From contig JAEWQS010000029.1 in the NCBI GenBank assembly GCA_023399095.1, forward strand, positions 1-64,000: a stretch of DNA of 64,000 nucleotides, in the 5' to 3' direction. This DNA is from Bacillota bacterium. GTDB lineage: Bacteria; Bacillota; Clostridia; Christensenellales; SZUA-584. Shown here one piece after another: positions 17,293-25,999 of this stretch; the first letter of the stretch is position 1, and every line of letters begins with the position of its first letter. Both the position numbers and the translations under genes were made by a program. The notes under the pieces are model-generated. The model ran no database searches. It was not told where the DNA came from and worked only from the letters and a program-made list of their open reading frames with translations.

Positions 17293-18999
17293 TCACAGTA
17301 TGTAAGGAACAGTAATCGTGACGACTGTTCCTTTATTATTGTATCCGGCAGCCAGATAGATTCCATATTGAGGCCCGAAATATAACTGTATACGCTCCTG
17401 AATGTTGTTCAGCCCGATTCCATTAAAACTGTCACTGCGTTTATACACGATATTTTCCCCGATATTTTCGATACCCGGCCCGATACCGTTGTCAATGACC
17501 TCAATAATCAGATCCTGATCCTTCTGATAGGCATTGATGTTGATGGAGCCTTGTTTATAAAGATTCTCAAAGCCATGATAGATCGCATTTTCGACAATTG
17601 GCTGTAGTATGAACCTTAAGATTTTGCAGGATTTAATTTGGTCTGGAATATTATATGACACAGTAAAAATATCACCATATCTGTACTTTTGTATGACGAT
17701 ATAGTTTTTTATGCCTTCAAGTTCCTCTGTAAGTGAAGTCAGTTTGTCAGTGTCTAAAAGATTATAACGAAGAAGATTGATCAACGATGTTACCATCTCT
17801 GAAATGCTTGGGACATTTTGTATAGTCGCAAGCCATTTCACAGAATCCAATGTATTATAAAGAAAATGAGGGTTAATCTGGTTTTGTAGGATTTGGAATT
17901 TCATTTCGGATTTCTTCCGTTGATCATCAAATTCCTTATCCATATAATCCTTTAATTTTACCACCATGTTGTCAAAAGATTGGCTCAGTTGGCCATATTC
18001 ATCTTGACTATTCACTTTAACGTTGATGTTAAGATTACCGCTCTCCACATATTTTATTTTACTGCGAAGTTCTTTTAAAGGATTGGTTAGTATAGTGGAT
18101 AATGCATAGGATAAACATAGTGCAATAATTACAAAGATCACCGATATTGAAAAAGACAGAGATTTTAAAGCTTCTGTGTCTTTGTAGACGTTCTCTTTTG
18201 TAATCACTCTCACTATTCGCCAATCTGCACTTTCTATAAGGCTTGAGACAATAATGCTTTCAAGACCAAATATATTATTTTCAATCTGAAGATTACCGCG
18301 TTTTAAGATTTCAGGGTTATTCTCTACGATTGAACCTAAGTATACATAATTGGGGAAATTGAACATGATATTCCCTTGGCTATCCAAAACAAGAACCTTT
18401 TCATCATTCCTTATAGTGGTGGTTGTAAACGCTTCTTTTAGACTGTTATAATTAATATCGATGATTAATGTACCAATTTTCTTTCCATATCTACGAATAA
18501 TATTAAAATATGAAATGACATCAGCATTTTGGTTACGATTATTTCCTCTATAGAGATTTGAATAATGACTTTCATCTTTTGTCATCTTTTCAAGTTTGCT
18601 CAGAATTTCTTTTTCAGATTTGAATGGCACACTTGAAAAAACCTTTCCATTCAGCCCGACAATATAGATGCCGCTGATTTGAGGCTGTATGCTCGATACA
18701 TTCCTTAGTATTGTATTGATACTGTATTCCTCATTAGGGTTAGTTTTGTCCGTAAGACCGTTAATAATATCTTTGTTTGTACAAAGTAAAGAAGAACTAT
18801 TCTGGATAAGTTCAAGGATATATTCTATGCTTTTTTTCGTTTCAGTTGATGTTGAAATTGCATTATCCGAAGCATATTCTGTTAATTTTGAAAACAAGAA
18901 CTCATTATTAATAAAGCTCATAACACTCATTGATAACAAAATCAATAGACAGATAGATAGAAAAACCTTAAATTTTATGGATTTAAATAAATTAATCAT
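17293..18999 (-). CDS. YesM-type sensor histidine kinase
   Basis: A 568-residue kinase. It has a membrane helix at ~10-30, a large extracellular sensor domain (~31-285), a second helix and a HAMP segment. The His_kinase domain carries the phosphoacceptor motif NPHFLYNTLDSVKW, and an ATPase region has IVENAIYHGF and IEVIDNGIGPG. The start overlaps the end of the response regulator gene by eight bases (18992-18999), so the two form one operon. YesM kinases usually sense extracellular sugars directly or through a binding protein. The orphan binding lipoprotein gene divergent from this operon is the natural candidate partner. Confidence 0.92.
   Translation of the reverse strand: MINLFKSIKFKVFLSICLLILLSMSVMSFINNEFLFSKLTEYASDNAISTSTETKKSIEYILELIQNSSSLLCTNKDIINGLTDKTNPNEEYSINTILRNVSSIQPQISGIYIVGLNGKVFSSVPFKSEKEILSKLEKMTKDESHYSNLYRGNNRNQNADVISYFNIIRRYGKKIGTLIIDINYNSLKEAFTTTTIRNDEKVLVLDSQGNIMFNFPNYVYLGSIVENNPEILKRGNLQIENNIFGLESIIVSSLIESADWRIVRVITKENVYKDTEALKSLSFSISVIFVIIALCLSYALSTILTNPLKELRSKIKYVESGNLNINVKVNSQDEYGQLSQSFDNMVVKLKDYMDKEFDDQRKKSEMKFQILQNQINPHFLYNTLDSVKWLATIQNVPSISEMVTSLINLLRYNLLDTDKLTSLTEELEGIKNYIVIQKYRYGDIFTVSYNIPDQIKSCKILRFILQPIVENAIYHGFENLYKQGSININAYQKDQDLIIEVIDNGIGPGIENIGENIVYKRSDSFNGIGLNNIQERIQLYFGPQYGIYLAAGYNNKGTVVTITVPYIL
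17304..17340 (+). terminator. Terminator of the FGGY kinase, embedded in the facing gene
   Basis: A perfect 10-bp stem (17304-17313 with 17324-17333, AAGGAACAGT and its complement) is followed by TATTATTG on the plus strand. It lies inside the last codons of the minus-strand sensor kinase gene, so the sequence serves as a terminator for one gene and coding sequence for the other. Confidence 0.7.
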
Positions 19000-20515
19000 C
19001 GTTTTTTACTCCAGCTTTGTAATGTCTGTCTCGATAGTCTTTGCTGCATAAGCCGGTCGTTTCTTTGAAAACTTTACTGAAGTAATAAGGATTGTTAAAC
19101 CCCACTTGTTCAGCAATCTCGTAAATTTTATTATCTGATTCTTTTAGTAGCTGTTTCGCTTTTTCTATCCTGAAATTGATAAGAAACTGACTGAAATTAA
19201 CATTTGTTTCGAGCTTAAAGAGAGTAGATAAATAGCTTTTACTTTTGTGTGTATATTCAGCAAGATCCGACAAACTAATATTGTTTTTGTAATTTTCTTC
19301 AATGTATTTAATACATCTGGATATAACAAAAGAGTATGATGGTGTTTTTGTATGTGAAAGCTGGTTGAAAATATTCACTATATAGGACCTTAATGATTCG
19401 AATCCCAGAAACTCATCAAAATCGTGATTAAGATTAATGTTGAGTATTTTTTCATCAGAAATTTCTTGAACAAAAGCCTTAAGCTCATAATAAGCCCGCT
19501 TGGTATTTTCAAGATTCTTTTCATCTTCCAATTGTGTAAGAACCTTTTCAATATGATTATCAATTTTTTCAAAATCACGATTAAGAATACTCTGTTTTAA
19601 AAAAGCTGTGTTTATATTTGAGTAAGGAATTCTTGCAGTATCCTGCTTATACGTAGAAACCCCGGAAGCCTCAAAAAACGATTGTTCTAGCCCTTGGTAA
19701 GCCTCGCTGACGGCTTGCCTTAACTCATGAATCGATGTATAGATAGAGCTGACACCTAAAGAGGTATCGATGTCCAAATATTGAGATGAATTTGCGCGCA
19801 CCAATTCTATATAATTTAAGTATGCATCATTGTTTGCATCCACCTTAAAAATGTATAAAACTTCTCTGTTATTGCTGTAAAAAGACAGGCTTTCAAACTC
19901 GTTTGTCGGAATATTGGATGAAATATTTTGGTATGCTTTAATTAAATCAAAACTGCTTATGTTATCTTCCGTGTTATCTTCCTTCTGCGATTTATAGTTA
20001 AGTTTTATAATTAAAGCGATAAACGCCTTGTCATCAATAAAATATTTGCATTTTTTATATATTTCCGCAAAATTGCTGTCTGAGTAAAAATCCTGATAAA
20101 GGGTCTCATTTTCTTGTACGACAGCTTGTTGACTCGTATAGGTGTCATTACGCACGTGCCGCTTGATGGTATTAATTAAGTTGTCAGGCGAAAGCTCAGA
20201 CTTTAATATATAATCATTGGCCCCCAGTTTAAGAGCTTCCTGCGCATAATTAAAATCATCATAATGAGAAATGATGATGGCCACAAGTGAGGGCTTGATT
20301 TTTTTCAAAGTCTCAATTAATAAAAGCCCCCCCATTACGGGCATTTTGATATCAGTTAAGAGAACATCAGGATCGTGTTTCTCAAAGAGCGGAATGGCCT
20401 CCTTGCCATTTCGAGCAGAGCCTACAACATGGAACCCATTTTCGCTCCATGGAATGGTTGACTCTAATCCCACACGTACCAGGAACTCATCATCTACAAT
20501 TAATATTTTTAGCAT
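18992..20515 (-). CDS. YesN-type response regulator with AraC DNA-binding domain
   Basis: A 507-residue regulator with ATG at 20515. The receiver domain begins MLKILIVDDEFLV and has the phosphoacceptor Asp in VLLTDIKMPV. A long central region lacks known motifs. The C terminus holds two AraC helix-turn-helix units, ISLSDLAEYTHKSKSYLSTL and KIYEIAEQVGFNNPYYFSKV. It precedes and overlaps its kinase gene. Members activate transport and catabolic genes for carbohydrates in response to the partner kinase. Likely targets are the divergent binding-protein gene and perhaps the polyol cluster. Confidence 0.92.
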   Translation of the reverse strand: MLKILIVDDEFLVRVGLESTIPWSENGFHVVGSARNGKEAIPLFEKHDPDVLLTDIKMPVMGGLLLIETLKKIKPSLVAIIISHYDDFNYAQEALKLGANDYILKSELSPDNLINTIKRHVRNDTYTSQQAVVQENETLYQDFYSDSNFAEIYKKCKYFIDDKAFIALIIKLNYKSQKEDNTEDNISSFDLIKAYQNISSNIPTNEFESLSFYSNNREVLYIFKVDANNDAYLNYIELVRANSSQYLDIDTSLGVSSIYTSIHELRQAVSEAYQGLEQSFFEASGVSTYKQDTARIPYSNINTAFLKQSILNRDFEKIDNHIEKVLTQLEDEKNLENTKRAYYELKAFVQEISDEKILNINLNHDFDEFLGFESLRSYIVNIFNQLSHTKTPSYSFVISRCIKYIEENYKNNISLSDLAEYTHKSKSYLSTLFKLETNVNFSQFLINFRIEKAKQLLKESDNKIYEIAEQVGFNNPYYFSKVFKETTGLCSKDYRDRHYKAGVKNDD

Positions 20516-20782
20516 AATATTTAGATGCTCCTGATTTTATATTTGAAACATAATAGTTATTGTTAGTTTTTAAGGTTATAGTCATTCCCAATGCAAGTGT
20601 ACTTATTATAAGCTATTTTCATTAAATATCGCAACCATAGTAAAGAAAGTAAGAACTTTTTTTAAATATTAAAAGAATAAGTATTTAAAATATACGCAAA
20701 AATCGATAAGATATAATAAGAGTAAGCTAGCTATTAATTTGCCGTATCCCATATTTGCGATATGCTATATTGGAGGATAAAA

Positions 20783-22174
20783 TTGAAAAGCATTAAAAAG
20801 AAAAGAAAATGCATTATTGTTCTGGTAATGATTTTGACTGTATCCTCTTTAATGGGATGCGTAGAAGGCAAGCAATACTCGGGCATTGACTGGCAGGCGT
20901 ATAACGGTGAAACGCTTCGCATAGCGCTAAGCCAGCATCCTTATGCTGAAGCTATTATCAGTAAACTGCCGGAGTTTGAAGAGTTAACAGGAATAAAGGT
21001 TGAATACTCAATAACATACGAGACAGATTATTTTAATAAATTGACAACAAACCTAGACAGCAGAACACAATCTCCGGACGTTTTCATGATTGGGCCGACA
21101 AAGCTATGGGAATATGTACCGAATGATTATATATACCCATTGGATGATTTGATTATAGATTCCTCGCTGACTTCGCCTGATTATGACATGGACGATTTTT
21201 TCCCAAATGTACTGAATACGTTCAGGTGGGACAAGAAATTCGGCCATAAGATGGGAGAGGGATCTCTGTGGTCTATTCCTCTTGGGTGCGAGGTTTACAA
21301 CCTCATGTATAACGAGAATCTGTTTAAAGAGCACAAATTGGACCCGCCAAAGACCACGGATGAGCTGCTTGAACTTTGTGAAAAAATAAGTCTGCTTGAG
21401 AGTGACGACACATATGCGCTGGCTGCTCGTGGAACGCGTGAATGGGCAACCATAATGACCTCATACATATCGTTATATACAATGTGGGGTGCCAAGGATT
21501 TCGAGATCGAAGAGGGCAAGCTTGTTTCCAGAGTTAATTCAAAAGAAGCCGTGGAAATGACTGAGCTTTGGGTGAAGTGTATCAAGGCGGGGGGCCCTAA
21601 GGACTGGCAGACATATACTTGGTATAAAGCAGCTGCCGATTTTGGTGCAAGAAAGGCATTTATGCTATACTGCGCAGACAATATGGGCTGGTATCAGAAT
21701 ATTATCGGCGGTTCTGAGGAACATGGGAATATAGCCTGGACAACATCGCCTTTGCCACCGGGGAAAACTGAAATCTACTCGCATTTCTGGTCATGGGCGC
21801 TGTCAATTAACAATAAATCAGACTTAAAAGAGGCGGCATGGCTCTTTATACAGTATTTTACCAGCAAAGACTATCTGCTTTGGGCGGGCGTCAACGCGAA
21901 ACAGGTTGATCCCGTCAGACAATCTGTTGTAAACAGCCCGGAGTATAGAAAAGTATTATCTCAGGCAACAGGTTATGAGGAAGCTTTTAATAAAACCATT
22001 AACAGTGCGTCAATACTTTTTACGCCTCAACCCCATTTTACGGAAGCGCTTGCGGAGTGGGCGGGCACACTTCAGGATCTTGTTGCAGACAAATACGAAT
22101 CAACACAGGCGGGTATGGACGCTTTGAAGGTCAAACTGGATATCATGGTGTCGGATGTGGATGTTGAGCAGTGA
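20783..22174 (+). CDS. Orphan extracellular solute-binding lipoprotein (family 1)
   Basis: A 463-residue protein. The best start is TTG 20783, six to seven bases after GGAGG; an ATG at 20762 would place the ribosome site inside the gene. A lysine-rich N terminus and a hydrophobic run end in SSLMGCV, a lipobox. The mature part has the family-1 features DVFMIGPTKLWEYV, SIPLGCEVYNLMYNENLFKEH and a Trp-rich sugar site (WSIPLG, NMGWYQ, HFWSWALS). No permease gene is adjacent, which is unusual. It may present sugar to the divergently encoded YesM kinase, or work with a transporter encoded elsewhere. Confidence 0.88.
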   Translation: MKSIKKKRKCIIVLVMILTVSSLMGCVEGKQYSGIDWQAYNGETLRIALSQHPYAEAIISKLPEFEELTGIKVEYSITYETDYFNKLTTNLDSRTQSPDVFMIGPTKLWEYVPNDYIYPLDDLIIDSSLTSPDYDMDDFFPNVLNTFRWDKKFGHKMGEGSLWSIPLGCEVYNLMYNENLFKEHKLDPPKTTDELLELCEKISLLESDDTYALAARGTREWATIMTSYISLYTMWGAKDFEIEEGKLVSRVNSKEAVEMTELWVKCIKAGGPKDWQTYTWYKAAADFGARKAFMLYCADNMGWYQNIIGGSEEHGNIAWTTSPLPPGKTEIYSHFWSWALSINNKSDLKEAAWLFIQYFTSKDYLLWAGVNAKQVDPVRQSVVNSPEYRKVLSQATGYEEAFNKTINSASILFTPQPHFTEALAEWAGTLQDLVADKYESTQAGMDALKVKLDIMVSDVDVEQ

Positions 22175-22229
22175 TGGTCTCTTGGCTTGAAGTCAAATTT
22201 CTTTCGACGGAGCCACACGCTTTGCTGCG

Positions 22230-22258
22230 TTGACAATCGACACGGTTTTATATAAATT
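22230..22258 (+). promoter_or_regulatory. Candidate sigma-A promoter of the GntR regulator
   Basis: A consensus -35 TTGACA at 22230-22235 is followed 17 bases later by TAAATT (22253-22258), or 15 bases later by TATAAA. It lies 27 bases before the GntR start codon and after the binding-protein gene. Confidence 0.5.
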
Positions 22259-22284
22259 ATTTAAAAAGCTTGAAAAGGAGCGTT

Positions 22285-23010
22285 ATGGAAGCCAACCAGT
22301 TTGCTTATGTCAGCGTTTACAATGATATGAGGGATAAAATACGCTCAGGCCAGTATATGGTCGGCAGTTTATTGCCCGCAGAGTATGCCTTGTGCGAAAT
22401 CTATGGCGTAAGCCGTACCACAGTGCGTAATGCAGTGAGGCTGCTGGAAAACGAAGGATACGTTAAAGTGCAGCAGGGATATGGTACAGAGGTGTTGGAT
22501 TTTCGCACAATCCAAAAGCTTAATTATATTTCATCTTTTACGCGAACGCTTGAAGCAAAGGGTTACAGTGTATCTATAAAAAGCATGCATATCGATCTGG
22601 TTAAGCCATCGGATACATTGGCCTGCGACCTGCAAATATCTGAGAACACGGATGTGATTCGTGTGCAGCGGTTGCTGAGCGCTAATAAAAAGCCCATTGC
22701 ATATATAACCGATTATATTTTGGCCCATCTTGTCAAGGGGATTGAAAAGGACGTAGGAAAGTTTGTATCGCTGTATCAGCATATTGAAAAAAACTATGGT
22801 GTTTCAATCACTTCGGCTGTTGACATCATCAAAGCTCAAACGGCGGATTTCATGCTGGCAGAGATGCTCAATATATCACTGGGAAGCCCGATCCTTTCCA
22901 ATCATCGTATTGTATACAGCCATGGTGTACCCGTTGTTATCAACGACGCGTTAATGGACGGCAGCCAAATGGAATATTCGGTGACTGTCGAGGGACGCGT
23001 GGAGCCCTGA
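22285..23010 (+). CDS. GntR-family regulator with UTRA ligand domain
   Basis: A 241-residue regulator starting at ATG 22285 behind AAAAGGAG. The N-terminal winged helix has LPAEYALCEIYGVSRTTVRN and LENEGYVKVQQGYGTEV. The C-terminal UTRA domain (from ~residue 85) has DVIRVQRLLSANKKPIAY and SPILSNHRIVYSHGVPV, the fold that binds a sugar phosphate or similar effector. Proteins of this HutC/UTRA type usually repress an adjacent catabolic operon until the effector appears. The polyol-phosphate operon starts 154 bases downstream, with an inverted repeat over its promoter. Confidence 0.93.
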   Translation: MEANQFAYVSVYNDMRDKIRSGQYMVGSLLPAEYALCEIYGVSRTTVRNAVRLLENEGYVKVQQGYGTEVLDFRTIQKLNYISSFTRTLEAKGYSVSIKSMHIDLVKPSDTLACDLQISENTDVIRVQRLLSANKKPIAYITDYILAHLVKGIEKDVGKFVSLYQHIEKNYGVSITSAVDIIKAQTADFMLAEMLNISLGSPILSNHRIVYSHGVPVVINDALMDGSQMEYSVTVEGRVEP

Positions 23011-23096
23011 TATTCAAACTAGCGTTTATTGATAAAAATCAAAGCACTCGTTCAATATAAACATTCACCATATAAAGCACTCCCGTATTCTGGCAT

Positions 23097-23125
23097 TTGA
23101 CAAACATCATTATGTTTTATATAAT
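23097..23125 (+). promoter_or_regulatory. Strong sigma-A promoter of the polyol-phosphate operon
   Basis: TTGACA at 23097-23102 and TATAAT at 23120-23125 with a 17-base spacer, both perfect consensus. It lies 40 bases before the DeoC start. A promoter this strong normally needs repression, which fits the GntR gene just upstream. Confidence 0.85.
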
Positions 23126-23141
23126 CTAATAAAATAATGAT
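23106..23141. promoter_or_regulatory. Inverted repeat over the -10 region, candidate GntR operator
   Basis: ATCATTAT at 23106-23113 and its complement ATAATGAT at 23134-23141 flank the TATAAT box. A dimeric repressor bound here would block the promoter. The centre spacing of 20 bases is longer than a usual GntR site, so this may be two half-sites or a coincidence of AT-rich sequence. Confidence 0.4.
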
Positions 23142-23164
23142 ACGTTTAAAGGTGGGAAACACCA

Positions 23165-23824
23165 ATGACACCGTACGAGCTTGCTCAGTATCTTGACGTC
23201 ACTCTTGTAAGAAACACACACAGGCAAAGCGAGATAGAAAGCCTTATAGAACAGGCCAAACGTTTTAAGTTCGCCTGCGTATTTACATTGCCCTGCTACC
23301 TTAAACAGGTCGTTCAAGGTTTAAAGGGCAGCGGCGTTCATAGCGGGGGTACAGCCGGGTTCCCATCAGGCGGCGAATTCACCGAAACCAAACTGTTTGA
23401 AACAAAAATGAGCTTTTGCATAGGCGCAGATGAAATGGATGTTGTTATCAATCTGGGTTGGCTTTTGAGCGGCCACTATGCGGCTGTTTTGGATGAGCTC
23501 AAATGCATCAGGGAAGCAGCGGAAGACAAAACGCTCAAATGCATCATCGAAATCGGCTGTCTGGATGATTACAGCGCAAAAAAGGCATGTGAACTCGTTT
23601 TACAAGCGGGAGCGGATTATATCAAAACGGGGACAGGATGGTTCTCGCCGGCTACGATCGAACAGGTCCGATTGATTAAGTCCGTAGTGGGTAATGACAT
23701 ATCCATCAAAGCGGCAGGGGGCATTCGGGATTTAGAATTCGTAGAGGCATTAAAAGCTGAAGGCGTCAAGCGCATAGGAATCAGTCTTCAAAGCGCAGTT
23801 TATATTTTGTCTAAAATGCATTAA
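23165..23824 (+). CDS. deoC: DeoC-family aldolase (deoxyribose-phosphate aldolase-like)
   Basis: A 219-residue class I aldolase of usual length. The Schiff-base lysine is Lys154 in DYIKTGTGW, and the proton-relay Lys182 lies in SIKAAGGIRD. The family cleaves 2-deoxyribose 5-phosphate to glyceraldehyde 3-phosphate and acetaldehyde in the cytoplasm. Here it heads a polyol-phosphate operon and not a nucleoside operon, so it may cleave a different sugar phosphate; DeoC homologues with other substrates are known. AAAGGTGGG precedes ATG 23165. The strong promoter at 23097 drives it. Confidence 0.88.
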   Translation: MTPYELAQYLDVTLVRNTHRQSEIESLIEQAKRFKFACVFTLPCYLKQVVQGLKGSGVHSGGTAGFPSGGEFTETKLFETKMSFCIGADEMDVVINLGWLLSGHYAAVLDELKCIREAAEDKTLKCIIEIGCLDDYSAKKACELVLQAGADYIKTGTGWFSPATIEQVRLIKSVVGNDISIKAAGGIRDLEFVEALKAEGVKRIGISLQSAVYILSKMH

Positions 23825-23856
23825 TTAATCACTAAAGTGGTTACTGGAGGCTTGTG

Positions 23857-24639
23857 ATGGAATTGCTCGAGGGGAAAACTGCACTTGTGACCGGTGGCGG
23901 GCGCGGGCTCGGTGAGGCTTTGTGCAGGCGGCTGAGCAACGAGGGCTGCAATGTCACGGTAACTGACTTGGTGCACGAAAAAGCCAGCTCAGTGGCGGAG
24001 TCTCTGCCCAGGAGCCTCGGCCTAAAATGTGACGTAACAGATTACGCACAATGCGTTGAGGCTGTTGAAGCCACAATAGAAAGATTCGGTAAGCTGGATA
24101 TTCTTGTGGCCAATGCGGGCATTCTTTTTTCTGGTGCCATTAGTGAGATTGACTCTTTGGATTGGAAGAAGGTTATTGAAGTTAATTTGCTGGGAAGCTT
24201 TCATATTATGAAAGCCTGCGCGCCTTACTTTATTAATAAAAAGTCCGGATGTATTATTCAGATAAACAGTAAGTCGGGGAAAAAAGGCAGCTATAAGAAT
24301 TCTGCTTATGCGTCGTCAAAGTTTGGCGGAATCGGTTTGGTTCAGAGTCTGGCGCTGGAACTTTCACCATATGGCATAAGGGTCAATGCGATATGCCCGG
24401 GCAATCTCTTGGATTCTCCGCTCTGGCGTGAGGGTGAAAACAGCTTGGTCAATCAATATGCGCGCAATCGCGGACTGACGGTTGAACAAACGCTGGCTCA
24501 GTACCTTGCACAGATACCAATGGGCAGAAGCTGTGAATACGATGATGTAGCAAACGTTATGGTATTTTTGGCAAGCGATCTTTCAAGTTATATGACCGGT
24601 CAGGCTATTAACGTAACCGGTGGCTTTGAAATGAGATAA
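23857..24639 (+). CDS. srlD: Sorbitol-6-phosphate 2-dehydrogenase (SrlD-like)
   Basis: A 260-residue short-chain dehydrogenase. ATG 23857 (or the adjoining GTG 23854) follows GGAGG. NAD-binding GGGRGLG, the NAG motif in LVANAGIL, catalytic Ser in IIQINSKSGK and the YxxxK in SAYASSKFGG are all present. The stretches IIQINSKSGK, KFGGIGLVQSLALEL, GNLLDSP and TGQAINVTGG closely follow enterobacterial SrlD, which oxidises D-glucitol 6-phosphate to fructose 6-phosphate with NAD+. It lies 32 bases after the aldolase gene and 21 bases before the sorbose-phosphate-reductase gene, whose product would be its substrate. Confidence 0.87.
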   Translation: MELLEGKTALVTGGGRGLGEALCRRLSNEGCNVTVTDLVHEKASSVAESLPRSLGLKCDVTDYAQCVEAVEATIERFGKLDILVANAGILFSGAISEIDSLDWKKVIEVNLLGSFHIMKACAPYFINKKSGCIIQINSKSGKKGSYKNSAYASSKFGGIGLVQSLALELSPYGIRVNAICPGNLLDSPLWREGENSLVNQYARNRGLTVEQTLAQYLAQIPMGRSCEYDDVANVMVFLASDLSSYMTGQAINVTGGFEMR

Positions 24640-24660
24640 CAAATAATTGGGGGTTTGGCC

Positions 24661-25911
24661 TTGAAGACAAAAGCAGTCCGAATGTACGGGAAAAATGATC
24701 TGCGGCTCGAAGAATTTGAACTTCCTCCGCTTAAGACCGATGAGATATTGGCAAAGATCGTAACAGATTCTATCTGCATGTCCACTTACAAAGCGGCGCT
24801 GCAGGGAAGCGATCATAAGCGTGTGCCATCTGACATTGACAGTCAACCCATAATTGTTGGCCATGAGTTTTGCGGTGAAATCGTCGAGGTAGGCTCGCAC
24901 TGGGCAAATGAGTTTCAACCCGGTGCCAAATTCGTCATGCAGACCGCACTGAACCACAAGGGTTCGATGGATGCGCCCGGCTTTTCTTTTCCTTATGTTG
25001 GAGGAGACGCCACTTACATCATAATACCTTCCGTGGTCATGGAACTTGGGAATCTTATAAATTTTGAATCAGATTGTTTTTATCTAGGTTCTCTTGTGGA
25101 GCCGATGAGCTGCATTATCGGCGCTTATCATGCAAGCTATCATACGCGGCCGGGCTGCTACGTCCATCAAATGGGCATAAAAGAGGGCGGCTCTATGGCA
25201 CTGCTGGCCGCATGCGGGCCAATGGGTTTGGGTGCGATAGACTATGCACTAAACTGTGACAGAAGACCTTCCGTTTTGGTAGTCACTGATATTGACAGCG
25301 AAAGGCTGGACCGTGCTTCTTCAATTTACACTGTTGAAAAAGCGGCGCAGCTGGGAGTAAAACTTACGTATGTCAATACGGCGAAGCTTAACAATCCTGT
25401 CAGCGCGCTGAAAGAATACGCTCCGGACGGGTTTGACGATGTTTTCGTACTTGCCCCTGTTCCGGCTGTGATTGAACAGGGAGATGACCTATTGGGTAAG
25501 GACGGATGCCTTAATTTCTTTGCGGGTCCAACTGATAGGGGGCTCTCTGCCAAATTCAATTTCTATAACGTTCATTACAGCGCGACGCATATCGTTGGAA
25601 CAAGCGGCGGCAACACGGATGACATGAAAGAAGCGGTACTGCTGGTGAACAAAGGCCGCATAGATCCTTCCTCAATGATTACGCATGTCAGCGGTCTCAA
25701 TTCGGTTATCGATACCACTTTGAATCTTCCTCGAATCGCTGGCGGAAAAAAACTTGTGTACGCGCAAGTTGATATGCCAATGACTGCGCTATCTGATATA
25801 GGAAAGCTTGCTGATATTAATCCGCTGTATAAAGACCTCGACGAAATCATCCGTCAGCATAACGGCCTTTGGTCTCCAGAGGCGGAAAAATGCTTGCTAG
25901 GATACAAATAG
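24661..25911 (+). CDS. sorE: L-sorbose-1-phosphate reductase (SorE-like)
   Basis: A 416-residue zinc-type medium-chain dehydrogenase. The start is probably TTG 24661, seven bases after GGGGG; this gives the N terminus LKTKAVRMYGKNDLRLEEFE, which aligns with SorE. Other shared features are DEILAKIVTDSICMSTYK, IIVGHEFCGEIVEVG, FPYVGGDATYIIIP and SLVEPMSCIIGAY. SorE reduces L-sorbose 1-phosphate to D-glucitol 6-phosphate with NAD(P)H. The product is the substrate of the SrlD-like enzyme encoded just upstream. L-sorbose 1-phosphate normally comes from a PTS, but none is present here. Confidence 0.87.
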   Translation: MKTKAVRMYGKNDLRLEEFELPPLKTDEILAKIVTDSICMSTYKAALQGSDHKRVPSDIDSQPIIVGHEFCGEIVEVGSHWANEFQPGAKFVMQTALNHKGSMDAPGFSFPYVGGDATYIIIPSVVMELGNLINFESDCFYLGSLVEPMSCIIGAYHASYHTRPGCYVHQMGIKEGGSMALLAACGPMGLGAIDYALNCDRRPSVLVVTDIDSERLDRASSIYTVEKAAQLGVKLTYVNTAKLNNPVSALKEYAPDGFDDVFVLAPVPAVIEQGDDLLGKDGCLNFFAGPTDRGLSAKFNFYNVHYSATHIVGTSGGNTDDMKEAVLLVNKGRIDPSSMITHVSGLNSVIDTTLNLPRIAGGKKLVYAQVDMPMTALSDIGKLADINPLYKDLDEIIRQHNGLWSPEAEKCLLGYK

Positions 25912-25999
25912 GATCATAATAAAAGCTTTGCGAAGAGTACCTTGCAGAACTGCCCACTTATTATAAACGAATTCAGCAATGTCAGGCAGGTATTTAGTT

